Origin: Spirometra erinaceieuropaei
Taxonomy: Eukaryota > Platyhelminthes > Cestoda > Diphyllobothriidea > Diphyllobothriidae
Length of the DNA stretch: 64,000 nt
Direction: 5' to 3'
Assembly: GCA_902702965.1 (NCBI GenBank)
Contig: CACRXP010000422.1
Location: 427,416 to 491,415 of the forward strand
Below, one piece after another: positions 1 to 11,021 of this stretch (positions within the stretch are counted from its first letter, which is position 1; every line of letters begins with the position of its first letter). The notes below the pieces were generated by a model that saw only the letters and a program-made list of their open reading frames with translations, was not told the DNA's origin and searched no databases. The position numbers and the translations under genes are program-made.

Positions 1-1204
1 CTTTGTTCGTTTTCGGCGCAGCCCCCCATCCAGACTGACACTGCCGCTTTTAACTCTTTTTTGCTGGTGCGGGCTGACTTTAAATTATCGCGCATAGTTT
101 CACGATCGAAGGCTGCAGGGCCGGAGGCAAGAGTTAAGTAAAAGCAAGGTCCCTTGTTCTGATTTTTAGACGGTCCAACATGTAAACTCTCATCTTCTTT
201 CCTGGTAGCTGTTTGTACTACAGTCAGGCGGTTGCATATGCGAACTGTTTTTTCGTTTTGACAGTCAGTTTTTGTCAGTAGTTTCACTTTCTCGAAATGG
301 GAAAACCTTTTTTTCCGCACAGACGCGCCCTAAACCATGTCGTTTTGTTGTGCTATACTGCCTTCCAAAGGACCTTATTGCCGATTTCACATCTTAGTAT
401 AACGCATTTGACTGTTAATGGCAACGAACAATTTCCTTAGTAGTTGTCATTGTACTCGGTTCGTAGTCTGGAATTCACTTTTCATCATTTATCATAAATT
501 GGCCGTCATCTTTAACACTGACCCTACTAAGTACTCAACAATAAATTTAAATGTGCCTTTGGAAATATTGGTCATTCAGTTGTAGGATACTCTGGTAGCC
601 CGAGAGCGGTTACCTCTGATTACATTACATATCCCACATGATGACTGATCACCGATGTCTCACAAACCCGCTGCCTTCTACCCTAGAAATCAGATTCTGC
701 AGTTAACATTAGTAATAGTAGTGTATTCACTAAATATCAGTAATTTATTAGTTTTTACCGTCCAGCACAGATAGCGCATAATGGCCGTATGCTCTCACAG
801 AGTCCAATCCGATGCAAATGATCGGGGGAAGTGCTTTCCACTGCATTAATGGGCTCGCATTGTGTCGGCTGATATCAAGAATCTTTTGTCGTACTAGAGA
901 GTCGTGGACTGATCGATCCGCATTTGGGGAAGGAAATCGGGACCTTTTGATCACATGAAGTCGGTGCGTAGGGTGCAAGTGAACATTTCTGTATTGCGTA
1001 GGAACTGGAGATCTAAAGCCCACAAGTAGGCGTCGCCTGTCATCCAGCAACCAACAAATGAGAGGCTTTAAAGGACGAAAAGAACGATGACACTGAAATT
1101 TGTGATTTGTTTGTCGTAAACAGCGCACAAATTCAATCTAGTAGAAGTCCCAGCATGGTGTTACAGTGCAGATGATATGAGGTATGCGCGTACTGCAATA
1201 CGAG

Positions 1205-1652
1205 GTTATGTTTCTCCATGATCTGCTGACTAAGGGAGTTCACACTCGGACACGGAAATGACATCCAGGTAGCTGATGCCGTTAAATAAGACAGAAACGG
1301 CAAATCCGGCGCTTCAATTATTCTACGAAAATCATTTCCCTTTATGGCGTCGTCCTTCTGTTTTCGAGCATTTGCTAGCTCCTTATGCTCCTCATATGGA
1401 AACAACACTCTAAACCGCCTAGAGGTGACAGTTGACATTAGACAACATTCCTCGCCGCGCACCGCAGTAACGAGTGTAAATCTTCATAATCAGCTGTCTA
1501 GAGAAGTTTACACTCAGACATGAAATTGACGCCTGGTTAGAGGATACCAACAAATAAGACGTAAATTTCAAGTCCAGTTCCTCACAAGGAAACCACATAC
1601 TTATAAACCATCTTACATTTTTGTACATGTACACAGGTGTCATTTGACATAA
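1205..1652. repeat. Diverged tandem duplication (about 270-bp period)
   Basis: About 1205-1442 and 1483-1652 share an ordered series of words: CTGCTGACTAAGGGAGTTCACACTC against CAGCTGTCTAGAGAAGTTTACACTC, AAATAAGAC in both, and TGACAGTTGACAT against TGTCATTTGACAT. Short open frames on the minus strand here (1133-1462 and 1419-1643) follow the repeat and resemble no protein family. Confidence 0.5.
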
Positions 1653-2789
1653 AAAGACATTTTTGGCTTATATAAAAAGAAGTAATGCTAGGCAAATATG
1701 ATTTGTATTTATTTTGATTAGGGGTCGCATTTGACTGACAAGATGACAAAATATATTGCAAATCGGAACGCTGCATTTTCTGTTCACATGTGCTATAGGT
1801 GGATTCTCGTCTATATATGCTGCCTATAAAAGGATGTTACAATCACCTTAATTTTTTCGGGCAGGTGTTTTTATTCAATTTTTGACGCTTTGCTTCTTAT
1901 GACTAAGCCAACATCCGGCTTTCCGTATAAGGCGTTTTCGACAAAAATCTCTCCTTCGTTCTAAATGATTAGATTGCAACACGCCACTGCCTTCATTGAC
2001 CAACCGCATTATAGAGATTGGTCCATTAATGTCTCAAGTTAAATTTCTCCTTTTTCTGCTCCACAATGCTCCAAAATGTTGATGCCTTCAACGTCGGAAG
2101 TGAAGGTCCTCGTAGCAGAAAAAGACGAAAAAACAATGGGTGTTAATCTAGTTTCCAGACAGAACAGCTCACGGACGCTTTGCAAAAAGTTGGCAGCTTG
2201 TTCATCATGAAATAAATCCTCACTTTTCTCTAGTCTTTCTGAAAGCGCTGCTATCAGACGTAAAAGGCCATGACCTTGAGAAAGTGAGATTTCTTTATAA
2301 ACTGAACAGAACAACAAAGAATTAGCGGCAGTCATTGGTAGTTTTTTGACATTCCGACGTTCTTTCTCCAAAAGATTCTAACAATCCCAAAATTAAGATA
2401 CATTTCTTCCTGCCTCTCTCAGGCAAAGCAGTTCCCCTTGCATTCAAAATAATTCGCAAACTTTGGGTACATCAGTTACAGTCGATGTGTTAGCAAACAT
2501 TAAGCAAAGTTCATCATCTACAGCGAATACTAGTTTTTTCCGAATAAGATATCTGACTGCTAATCCTTTTTCCGTGGTTCAGTTCCAAATGCCTTTTTGT
2601 AAAGCCTTTCCTTTTCGCGTATTCAGTTTTATGAATACTAGCGATAAATGTCTAAATTTATTTTACAGACAAAAGCGTGACAGTAATAATGTCATTTCCG
2701 GCAGATTTGACGTGACTGGCACGTGTTATTCGGCCACTGCGTATAAGAGCTTCAATAAGGATTTGTTTATGCATGATGTTTGACAGTGT

Positions 2790-3390
2790 GACGATCAGAC
2801 GGCGCGGTCTGGGCATGTACAGCAAAAGAGGGTCCATTTCTTCATATTTAACTGACCGAAGGAATATGAAAGGCTGAATGGGTGATCACGTGGCTGGTGA
2901 GGAAAACTTAGCCAGAAATCACTAAACCAATGACAGAAAGTACAACAGAAGGGTGTATGACCCCCAATTACTTGAGGTAGCTTGTGGACCGTGTCGTCGC
3001 TGTAGAGCGCCTAACGGGTGGCGCAACAGGCAGGCCGAAGAGCGGGCGGAATGCAAGCGGATATATAATATAAATAAATTTCTGCTGAAAGCCTTATTAT
3101 CTGTTGTCAGTGAGTGACTGAGTAATACTAGAACCAGACGGCGTAGTCTGGGCACGTACGGCTTGAGATGGTTCATTTTTTGTATTTGACTGACCAAAGG
3201 GAACTAGTATTCGGATAGGGAAGGCTGAATGGATGATCGGGTAGCTGCCGAGGATAAATAAGCTAGAAGTTATCAAACCCATGTCAACAAGGGTGACAGT
3301 AGGGTGTAGGACCCCAACGGATGGCGCAGCACGCAAGAGGAAACAAAATAAATAAATTTCTGCCTTAAGATCTATTGCTTGCTGTCACAT
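2790..3390. repeat. Pair of tandem dispersed repeats with an inverted fragment nearby
   Basis: Unit 1 (about 2790-3113) and unit 2 (about 3130-3385) share GACGGCGTAGTCTGGGCA-like starts, GACTGACCAAAGG, AAGGCTGAATGG, AGGGTGTA(G/T)GACCCC and the end AATAAATAAATTTCTGC. A piece in the opposite orientation lies near 3555-3585 (CTGTACACCCTACTGTTACC). No coding capacity was seen. The A/T-rich tail could mean a retroposed origin, but that is only a guess. Confidence 0.55.
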
Positions 3391-5394
3391 GACAAAGAAA
3401 ATGAGCGCGATAATTTGAAAAATAGCCGAAACGCAATGTTCTTAACTAACGAATTTTGAATATATCGCCGTTGGAAAGTTTGCATTCAGTCATTAAACGC
3501 AGGGAGTTTAAGTCCAAAGCAGAGGTGTACACGTTGGAGTTGCCGCCTACTTGGGGCTGTACACCCTACTGTTACCCGAGGAAGTTGTTAGGCCAATAGA
3601 AAAACCTCACTAGACTCCGTCTTAAGACCCCACCTTATTCGTCGCTACGCAGAGAGAGGTCAGTTGCTGATACATGACATTCGCTGCATGGCCACTAGTT
3701 ACCAATGCCTCGCAAACAGTCTGTGAGCCGAATCGTCAGACCCTAAAGGGTGTAAGTAGGGTGTACGTAAACTTGACTTTGAACATAATTACTTTTTACT
3801 TCCAATCAAATTGCAACATGCTTCTGTATATCTTATTCGTCAGTCAATTTCCGTTATGCTTGTACCGTATTTTTGACACATTACGCTTCAAAAATCGGTC
3901 ATTATCATGCTGTCTAAATCGGCATTTTTCGTCAAAAAATCTCCCTTTGTTCTTCTTCGTGAAGGAAGTTGTAACTTGCCTCCGCATTCACCAGCGCAGC
4001 CCCATGCAGAGACTGGCATAGCTGTGCATCCCCTTATAATTATCTTTTGCTTTGCAGACTAACTTTAAATTATTGCGCATCGTTTCAAGGTCGAAGGCTG
4101 ATGGGCCGGGAAGTAGCCTTATTTCTGGACTACTCTCCTTACAAACTGTCAACATCTTTCGTGATATTTGTTTCTACTGCAGCCAGCCGGTTGCCTACGT
4201 GAACTGTTTTTACATCTAGTTAGTCAGTTTTTGATCGGTATCTGTACTTTTTCGGAGTATCAAACGCCTTTTATTCGAGACAGATACGCCTTCTGCCATG
4301 TAGTTTTGACGTATTACGTCCCTATCCGAAGCATCTTGCTGTGGAAGCTTCGTCTTTAATTGACTATGCGCCGGAATTCGGGTTTGAAGCTTGGAGTTAA
4401 TGACTAAGTGACTGACGACAGCAAAAAATTTATAAATTACCAATCCAGCGATTATTCCAGTAAATCATCTCGTTCTATGAAGTCAATTCTTAATTATTTA
4501 TGGTAACAGAAACACAAAATTCCACCGGCAATAACAAACAGACTTCATTTTTATAACACCATCATTATGACTTTGTTGTTATTTTACCACAAATATCTCA
4601 CCAGTTGCAATATACAGACTCCACCCTAATTCACCATCTCATGTGTTAGTACGCCACAGGAAGTCAGTTGCGATTGCAAGACATTTGCCACATGTCCAGT
4701 GGTTACTAGCATCGGGCAACCACGATCTCAGTAAATTGCAGCATTGTCTAACAGTGGAATGCCTGGATGCTATCTAATGTAATTAAAGCCAGCCTACACT
4801 TGTTTTTCGACACAAAAATTCAAGTCTTCCCATTCCTACGCAGAAGATTTAATTGTTCATCAGAATATAACACACTGTTGCCTTTTTTCTCTATCGGAAA
4901 GTTTTGCTATTCTCTTGTCTTTACGAGTGTGAATTTTCACCGCATTTTTAAAACACAACGCCTGATGATTCATTTACTAACTAACTATCTGGAGCAAGTT
5001 TTCTTCGAAAAAAATCGCCCTTTAACGAGTGTTGTAATGCGCGTCTGCACTCAGCGGCACGGTTTGTGCGGTCGCGTTTTAGCTTACCATGATCTTTTGC
5101 TGGGGCAGACAAATCTTAAGTTAATGCCGACAGTTTCTCGGTCAAGGCTGAAGGGCGAAGTAAACAAAGTTAATGTCTGTTGATCTGATTTCTAGACGGT
5201 ACTGCTTACAAGCTGTCATCGTCTTCCGTGTTAGTTGTTTGCATCGCTGTCAGGCAAAGCTTACGTAGTCAGATGTCTGCCAGCACGTTTACATTCTCCG
5301 AATGGGAACCGTCATTTTCTTGGCAAGATGTGTTCTATACAATGTAGTTCTGATGAGTTATATCCCGCTTCCAAAGCATTCTGTTGTCGTTTTA

Positions 5395-7300
5395 CAGTAC
5401 CTGTGCTTACTCATGAAATGTCATGAATTAACACAGGTTAACGACTTAAACGCAGAATCAGTAAACACTACGGCTCCCAAAGTCTAATAGCGGAAAATAA
5501 ACGATGTGTCAAAGAAATAATGCAAAGTTTGGTTAAGAAACTATTATTTACTGAGATAAAAATAATTAATTTTCGACAAAAGTCACATTTTCGAGAAACG
5601 CCTATCTTACAACCAAGTTAATAAAGGCTACGTATGAGGGCGTATAAAGGAGGAGGACGCATAAAAAGGCAAAAATAATTGAGAACAGAAACAGATACAA
5701 TAAATCAGTACTTTGTTGATTGCCCATTTGAATTAATAACGGCAGAAAGTCTGTCAGACATAGACATGACGAGGTTATCTATGGGGGATTGTGAAATGTA
5801 ATTATTGAGTATGAAATCCAATTTTTCCTGCATTAAGAGAGTCTTTTTAGCTTTCTTTTGACTATTTCAAAAAGATTTTCGATAGGATTCAAATCGGGAC
5901 TGTTGGCCAGAATGAAAATGGATTGGAGGCCGATGGCGGAGAGGGTGGTTGTTGTCTAAAATGTTAGATTATATTCGCAAGCGGCATCAAATTCGTACCT
6001 CTTCAGAGCGGTGGACAGGTGCATTGTCCTACAAAATTACAGTATCCATTCGGCGCCGACTTATGCCGTTGTAGCCGAAGCATCCTTAACAATTGCAATA
6101 AACACCTTGCTGTTGATGGTGTTGGATGTTGACCGCCAGACAGGCCGCTCACCGAATTTAATCGCCATCCAAACCATCATCCGCCGACAGTTCTTGAATG
6201 TTGCCGTCGGTGTAGTGTGTTCTTTTGGGAAGTTCTTTCCACATATGACGGTTTAAAGCGATTTCGTAGGCTTGTCTAAAAATAGAACCTCATCGCAGAA
6301 GAAAATGCTCGTCCAAAATGAAGATCTGTAATCAATATAATCCTTAGCAAATAAAAGCCGCTCTCTTATTAGTTTTCTACTTAAATATGGCTTATTCATG
6401 GCCTTCCGCCGCTGCAGTTCAAATTCCTTCATCCTGTTCCTAATGATGTTCATAGAAAACATCGGCAGATGTTACCGCTGAATGGTCTCAATGGGCATGT
6501 AATGAAACTTTTTTAATGTACGACGAATAAAATCGTCGTCTTGCTTCCTTGTGGACCGTTTTGGTCCCCCTATCTTATTTCTAGGAACAGTTTTATCATT
6601 AATAATGCGCCACAGAATGACCTTGCTAATATTGAAAATACTAGCTAACGACTCACGCGGGATTCCCTTCGCCGCTAATTTTCGAATGCGCTGGAAATCA
6701 ACTTCGGATAAGTATTGTTTAGACATATTTATCGTTTGGCGTGGTAGAGAAAAGTGACGGCATGTCGCGCGATTTCAATATATATTCGTTTACGACACGC
6801 ATTTTCAGTCTTGTAAAACAATCACACTGATAAACTCTTTTATTTCGGTATTTTGAAACATAAAACTTTGCGAATTTGTAAAATAGAATTTTTAGATGAA
6901 GAATCGCACGTTACTTCCTGAATATGATAAGAAATGATTTATTTGCATTTCCCTGATTTTTTTGATATTGAAATTTAATTTTTCCTTCTTGTTCGAACGT
7001 TTATTGACAACTTTCGTGCTTTTATTAATCTTCTTAAACAGATTAATAAGGCAACACAAAGAATTTCGACCCGAAAGTTTTAATAGCGTAGGAAACTGCT
7101 TAAATATCAGGAATCCTCCGATGTCACCGAAATGCGGCCCGTTTTCTATTCAATATACAGATCCGTATCAAACTTTCCTTCAGCAAACTGCCTTTTCGTC
7201 CTTATTTCAACTAAATAAACACAAATAACAACACCAAAAATACTCTACATTTTCCACTCTTATTTTGACCTCGGCATTTCATGAGTTAGCATAGGTACTG
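5395..7300 (-). mobile_element. Tc1-like DNA transposon (decayed), with TIRs and TA target duplication
   Basis: The left end begins CAGTACCTGTGCTTACTCAT at 5395. The right end, on the minus strand, begins CAGTACCTATGCTAACTCAT at 7300. About 25 of the first 28 bases match. TA flanks both sides (5393-5394 and 7301-7302). The element interrupts a repeat unit whose uninterrupted sister runs through this point near 390-425, which gives independent proof of insertion. The transposase remnant is on the minus strand (about 5720-6726). At 1906 bp it is slightly longer than typical Tc1 elements. Its ends match those of the palindromic MITEs elsewhere in the window. Confidence 0.88.
5720..6726 (-). pseudogene. 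Tc1/mariner-family transposase pseudogene
   Basis: From the start at 6726 the product opens with a helix-turn-helix region (LSEVDFQRIRKLAAKGIPRE and a following ISKVILWRIIND helix). These families use such a domain to bind the terminal inverted repeats. After a stop near 6472, a second open piece (6462-6253) gives RLLFAKDYIDYRS and FCDEVLF, matching the W-x-x-(V/I)-(I/F)-F-(S/C)-DE block around the first catalytic Asp. Further on, in other frames, come MVWMAIKFGERP (about 6175), DNAPVH (second Asp, near 6025) and NSPDLNPIENLFEIVKRKL (third acidic residue, near 5880). Several stops and at least two frame changes separate these blocks, and spacing between the second and third acidic blocks is longer than the usual 34, so the gene is dead. 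It acted as a cut-and-paste transposase at TA sites. Family assignment is firm. Confidence 0.9.
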
Positions 7301-7370
7301 TACATGTCCATATAACGCAGTTGACTGAAAAATAACTTGGCACATACATATACATATATATATATATATG

Positions 7371-7690
7371 TGATGAGAGGCGCACACAGATCAGATTACA
7401 AAAGGAGCACGTTCCGTAACCTGATCGGTAAGTGCTCCTTTGCCATATTTGACGCTTCACATCACAACTGACAGGATAACGGGCTGATGTCGTAATCGCC
7501 TCTAATAATAACCCATTGGAGAGCATTCAAATAAACATATATATGATAGAGAGGCCCACCGATCACGTTACGGGAGGAGCATGTTCCATAACCTGGTCGA
7601 TAAGCGCTCCTTTGCCATAACTGACGCTTCACATCACAACTGACAACACAATCGCCTCGAATAAAAACCCACTGGGGAACATTCAACTGC
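7371..7690. repeat. Tandem duplication of about 160 bp just upstream of the kinesin exon
   Basis: Units at about 7371-7541 and 7542-7690 share GAGCACGTTCCGTAACCTG/GAGCATGTTCCATAACCTG, GCTCCTTTGCCATA and GACGCTTCACATCACAACTG. Each unit contains a possible stem (AGGAGCAC with GTGCTCCT in unit 1; AGGAGCAT with GCGCTCCT in unit 2). An ATAT microsatellite precedes the first unit (about 7345-7370). Function is unknown. Confidence 0.7.
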
Positions 7691-7797
7691 AGCATTCCAC
7701 ATTCTAAGCAGCTCGTCAACAGAGTCAACACAATTTACTAAAGTGATGTAAGTTTGGAAATTGTACTTCGGTGGATGTTCCCTGTTTTATTTGCTAG

Positions 7798-8108
7798 GTT
7801 CTTGAAGACAGCTCCGAAATGGGCTCTGAACTTGCAGATCTAAAGAAAAAACTGTTCAATTCCGCCGTGGAAAGGGAGTCTTTATGTTCAAAAGTCAATG
7901 CCCTGCAAGAGGAGTTGAGGCAGGCCAACTCGCGGTTGCATTTTCTGCAGACACTGGTGCCGGAACTGCAAGACAAGGTAGTACGACGCGAAGCTGTTAT
8001 CGAGGCCCTGATGCAAGATCGAGAGCTTAACGCTGCACGGGATATACAGACTCGCATGATGCGAACAGAGTTGATGAACCTGAAGGGTCAGATTCGGCTT
8101 CTAGTAAG
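7798..8108 (+). CDS. Kinesin heavy chain, coiled-coil and neck exon (internal exon)
   Basis: Exon coding for about 103 residues rich in Leu, Glu, Lys, Arg and Gln in heptad-like spacing, as in a kinesin stalk. It ends in the neck/motor junction NLKGQIRLLVR, which resembles the G-x-IRV-x-x-R-x-RP start of kinesin-14 motors. The acceptor is TTTGCTAG at 7790-7797. Two donors are possible: CTA|GTAAGG (exon end 8103) and AAG|GTGCGT (exon end 8108). I choose 8108 because it leaves two bases of a codon, exactly what the next exon needs; the junction then reads RLLVR-CSPDEDPDG. A coiled coil before the motor indicates a C-terminal motor, in known families a minus-end-directed kinesin-14. Upstream exons were not found in 1-7797. 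Reading through the donor gives an in-frame stop at 8221, after intron sequence with no kinesin character. Kinesin identity is firm from the neighbouring exons; the subclass is inferred. Confidence 0.85.
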
Positions 8109-9034
8109 GTGCGTCCGGTTTGTCATTTTTATAACATATTTCTTAATTGGCGAACCGACTCGGAAGTATCTATGGGTAGTTAACTTGTTGAAACCGTGTC
8201 AGTTTGTTCGATTACTGTTTTAGTGAATTTGCATCCACTAAATTTTATAAATTAGACGATCCTTTAAATGTGGCTTGTGACACGTTTGACCATTGTAGGC
8301 CTACTATAAACGCCAGACGTGTCTGTTCGGCAGTTCTATGGTCCATCTGAACACCGCAGAGGAAGCCAACTTATTGATAATCACTTACATAGCTCGAATA
8401 CATAAAAACGCTAATTTGATTCCTCCAGCCTCTTCTGTAAATCCTAATTTACAGTCAGAGGACTGGCGTAGAATGTGCGAATGCAAGGCGTTGTCTTGGG
8501 ATGGGGGGATTTTACTCGGCCGAAATGTGCACAACTCCAGAACATTCGCTCGGAACATTGTAGTTCGCGTGGTTAGAGTGTCGGTTGCCCTATCCCGTTC
8601 TGTGGAAATGTTTTACTATTCCGAGTTTTCAAATCTAACTGCTAATATAGACCTTTAATATTTGTCAAAACACTTATGAACGTTAACTAATATCGTCTTG
8701 CATTCCAGCTAGTCATTTACAATTATCGCAACTGTCTCTACCTTGCATGGCTGGGAATAACAGCCCGACGCCCGTAGCACCTTCCTTGTATGTTGCCTCG
8801 GGCAAAATCATCGTTATTTCTCAAATAGCGCATGGAAAATGGTTGCTTTCCTTATCTTGGCAATTATTTATTTATAAAATTTTCTACAAGGAGAGATGAA
8901 TCACTTAGACCGTTAGTTGTCAGTCTATCCACCACAACGCGTGGTGTGTTCTCTGCTTGGCGGTCTACTGTCTGTAATCTCTGACACCATTACGGAATTT
9001 GTTTGCTTCGGAAAGCCAACGGCTCGATGTGCGC

Positions 9035-9292
9035 CCATTCCTGAATTGGTGAATACTCGACCTCCAGCGGCGGAGAATGGCAGGCGGCGAGGAAATGATG
9101 AATTTCGGTTGGATTAAGTGCTCATGGCCCATCTGGTTGACCCCAGTTGTTGACCAGCTGCGTCAGGTGTGTGTTGGTGTTTCCGGTCCAAGCTAGTGGT
9201 TAGGATTATGATAGGCTGAAAGAAGGCAAACAAGCCCGAAACAGTATTGTATCTACCTACTCACAGACTCTGTCGTCATCCCTCTGACATAT
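9035..9292 (+). repeat. SINE-like dispersed repeat, copy 1
   Basis: Shares with 10175-10372 (same strand, 5' part missing) and 20163-20408 (opposite strand) the ordered words GTGCGCCCATTCCTGA, GAGAATGGCAGG, GACCCCAG(T)TG, ACCAGC(T/C)G, TCAGG and AAGGCAAACAAGCC(C/T)GAAAC. All copies end in an AT-rich run. No reading frame is kept. A short retroposon is the likely origin, but no pol III promoter box was identified. Confidence 0.7.
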
Positions 9293-9299
9293 ATATATA

Positions 9300-10026
9300 T
9301 ATATAATGTTAGGGGGCGCTCACCGATCGTTCATACGGAACTCACTCGTTCCGTTGTGCCTTAAGAGCTCTCTCTCGAGCCCAACCAGCAGCCGCACAGC
9401 GGCGCATGATATATAGGCAGAATCATATTACCGAAAAAGACAAGGGAGACTGAAATGGCCATTTCTGGCTTATTAGCCGTCATCAGCCAGCAATACCCAA
9501 GCCCGAAGTGTGGAACACCCGAGCCTCGAACTCGCGGCCTGTTGGTTGAGAAGTCAACGCCTCTACCCACCGGGCCACGAGACCGTAGCCTTGTCGGTTT
9601 TCGATCGGGAATATACAGTGGTAGGGGGCGCTCACCGATCGTTCATACAGAATTCACTCGTTCCGTTGACCATTCCAGTCTCGCTTGTATTTGTCGGTAA
9701 TGCTATTCTGCCTCTATATCATGCGCCGCTGTGCGGCTGATGGTTGGGCTCGAGAGAGAGCCCTTACGGCACAACGGAACGACTGAGTCCCGTATGAACG
9801 ATCGGTGAGCGCTTCCTACCACTGTATATTCCCGATCGAAAACCGACAAGGTAAGGGGCTCGTGGCCCGGTGAGTAGAGGCGTTGACTTCTAAACCAACA
9901 GGTCGCGAGTTCGAGGCTCGGGTGTTCCACACTTCGGGCTTGGGTATGGCTGGCTGACGACGGTTAATAAGCCAGAAATGGCCATTCCAGTCTCCTTTGT
10001 CTTTGTCGGTAATATCGTTCTGCCTA

Positions 10027-10057
<31 letters not shown>

Positions 10058-10060
10058 CTG
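9300..10060. mobile_element. Cluster of tRNA-derived SINEs in both orientations
   Basis: A unit of about 330 bp occurs inverted (tRNA-like part at about 9523-9595, minus) and direct (tRNA-like part at about 9857-9930, plus), with further partial copies. The tRNA-like part carries an A-box-like word (TGGCCCAGTGG type) and a B-box-like word (GAGTTCGAGGCTC). Upstream is a conserved head with ACGATCGGTGAGCGC and GGCACAACGGAACGA. Downstream is a body with AAGCCAGAAATGGCCATT, ending in CTGCCTATATATA. The tail is an AT microsatellite (10025-10058). Opposed copies make the cluster partly palindromic. Confidence 0.8.
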
Positions 10061-10174
10061 CCCACGATTTAAGAGGTAGAGTCTCAACGACAACTAATTG
10101 TAGATTAGTTAGAAAGGTCGTTTGCGTGATTTTTTCCATTAGATTTACCTCATGTTACGAACAAGTGGAATTGC

Positions 10175-10372
10175 CATAATTCGGTCTACCTGGTAAACCC
10201 CATCTTGCATACCCCAGTGACGGACCAGCCGTGCCAGGTGTGTCTGGGCGTTTGCTTGGGCTTCTGGTCGCAACTGATGGTTAGGATCACAATTAACTAA
10301 ATGAAGGCAAACAAGCCTGAAACTTTCCTGTACCAATCTAGACATCAGACTGTATCGTCCCCTTCTGAGATA
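10175..10372 (+). repeat. SINE-like dispersed repeat, copy 2 (5' truncated)
   Basis: Matches the second half of the copy at 9035-9292: ACCCCAGT, ACCAGCCGTGCCAGGTGTGT, GGTTAGGATCACAATTA and AAGGCAAACAAGCCTGAAAC. It ends at GAGATATATAAATA. Loss of the 5' part is typical of retroposed copies. Confidence 0.65.
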
Positions 10373-10721
10373 TATAAATACATGAATTGAAAAATGAACA
10401 TCCTAATAAAGTTAATTAGGAGGCTGAAATGCTTTAGGAAACAGTAAACTCTTTGTGTACATTTTTGAGACTAGTGTCTTAGCTCGTCTACAAATTATAA
10501 GTACGCAAATGTGCCAACTTACAGACTACGTCTGACAGAGAGTTCTATGATTGGTCAACGCCTGTGTCAATGCGTGTTAATTGCAATGGGTTACCGCTTC
10601 GGGATTGGATGCGCCAGTTTAAATTTATCCCTAACGATTTTGAACGTGACATCTAGAGCGTCATGCCGGTTGGTGCATGTGTCATCTGAGCTTATTGCTT
10701 CTAGGCATTCTCGGCCTCTCC

Positions 10722-11021
10722 TTATTGGGCAGGCGCTAAGGATGTGCGCTTTCCCAAGCAAATTTGTGCCCAGTGTCCAGTGTGTTTATGGCCACCTGGG
10801 GTAGATGCTCGCTCATGTAATCGGTTTGAGACAGATTTCCTAGTTTGGCCACAGTAGACGGCCGCACAACGGGAACATTGGATTGTTGCGACAACAGTCT
10901 TTCCATTCAGGTAGCCATCCCTATCCTTAGGGTGTAAAACCGTTTGCGTAAGGTATATATGCATAAATTTATCGAGAACATCATCCCAAACAGGACGAAG
11001 GAGAGGCGAGGGAAAGGCCAC
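10722..11021 (-). pseudogene. Penelope-like element fragment, GIY-YIG region
   Basis: The minus-strand frame contains CSRCAAVYCGQTRKSVSNRL, matching the C-x-x-C-x-x-x-Y-x-G-x-T-x-(R/K) start of GIY-YIG endonuclease domains found at the C-terminus of PLE proteins, with downstream HKHTGHW-like sequence. No reverse transcriptase part is attached and the frame is short, so this is a fragment. An isolated GIY-YIG gene is possible but less likely next to the PLE remnant at 11509. Confidence 0.55.

Larger units (their letters stand above)
1..5392. repeat. Diverged tandem repeat array (about 1 kb or longer units)
   Basis: Three stretches align with each other: 1-430, about 3930-4370 and about 4990-5392. 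Shared landmarks occur in the same order: GCAGCCCCC/CAGCCCCATG, CTGACTTTAAATTAT, a TCGAAGGCTG(A/C) word, CTGATTTCTAGACGGT-like sequence, CAGGCGGTTGC-like sequence and CCAAAG(C/G)A near the end. Sequence upstream of the second and third units also matches (about 3600-3930 against 4610-5010). No long reading frame survives, so these are old non-coding repeats. The third unit is split by the Tc1-like element and resumes at 7301 (ATAACGCAGTTGACTG against ATAACGCATTTGACTG at 399). 430-1200 and 1780-2790 hold nothing else I recognise. Confidence 0.6.

Noticed and set aside
8104..8109. Alternative donor GTAAGG after CTA (exon end 8103)
   Set aside because: It gives phase 0, which does not fit the downstream exon; the AAG|GTGCGT donor fits exactly and yields the conserved neck-to-motor junction.
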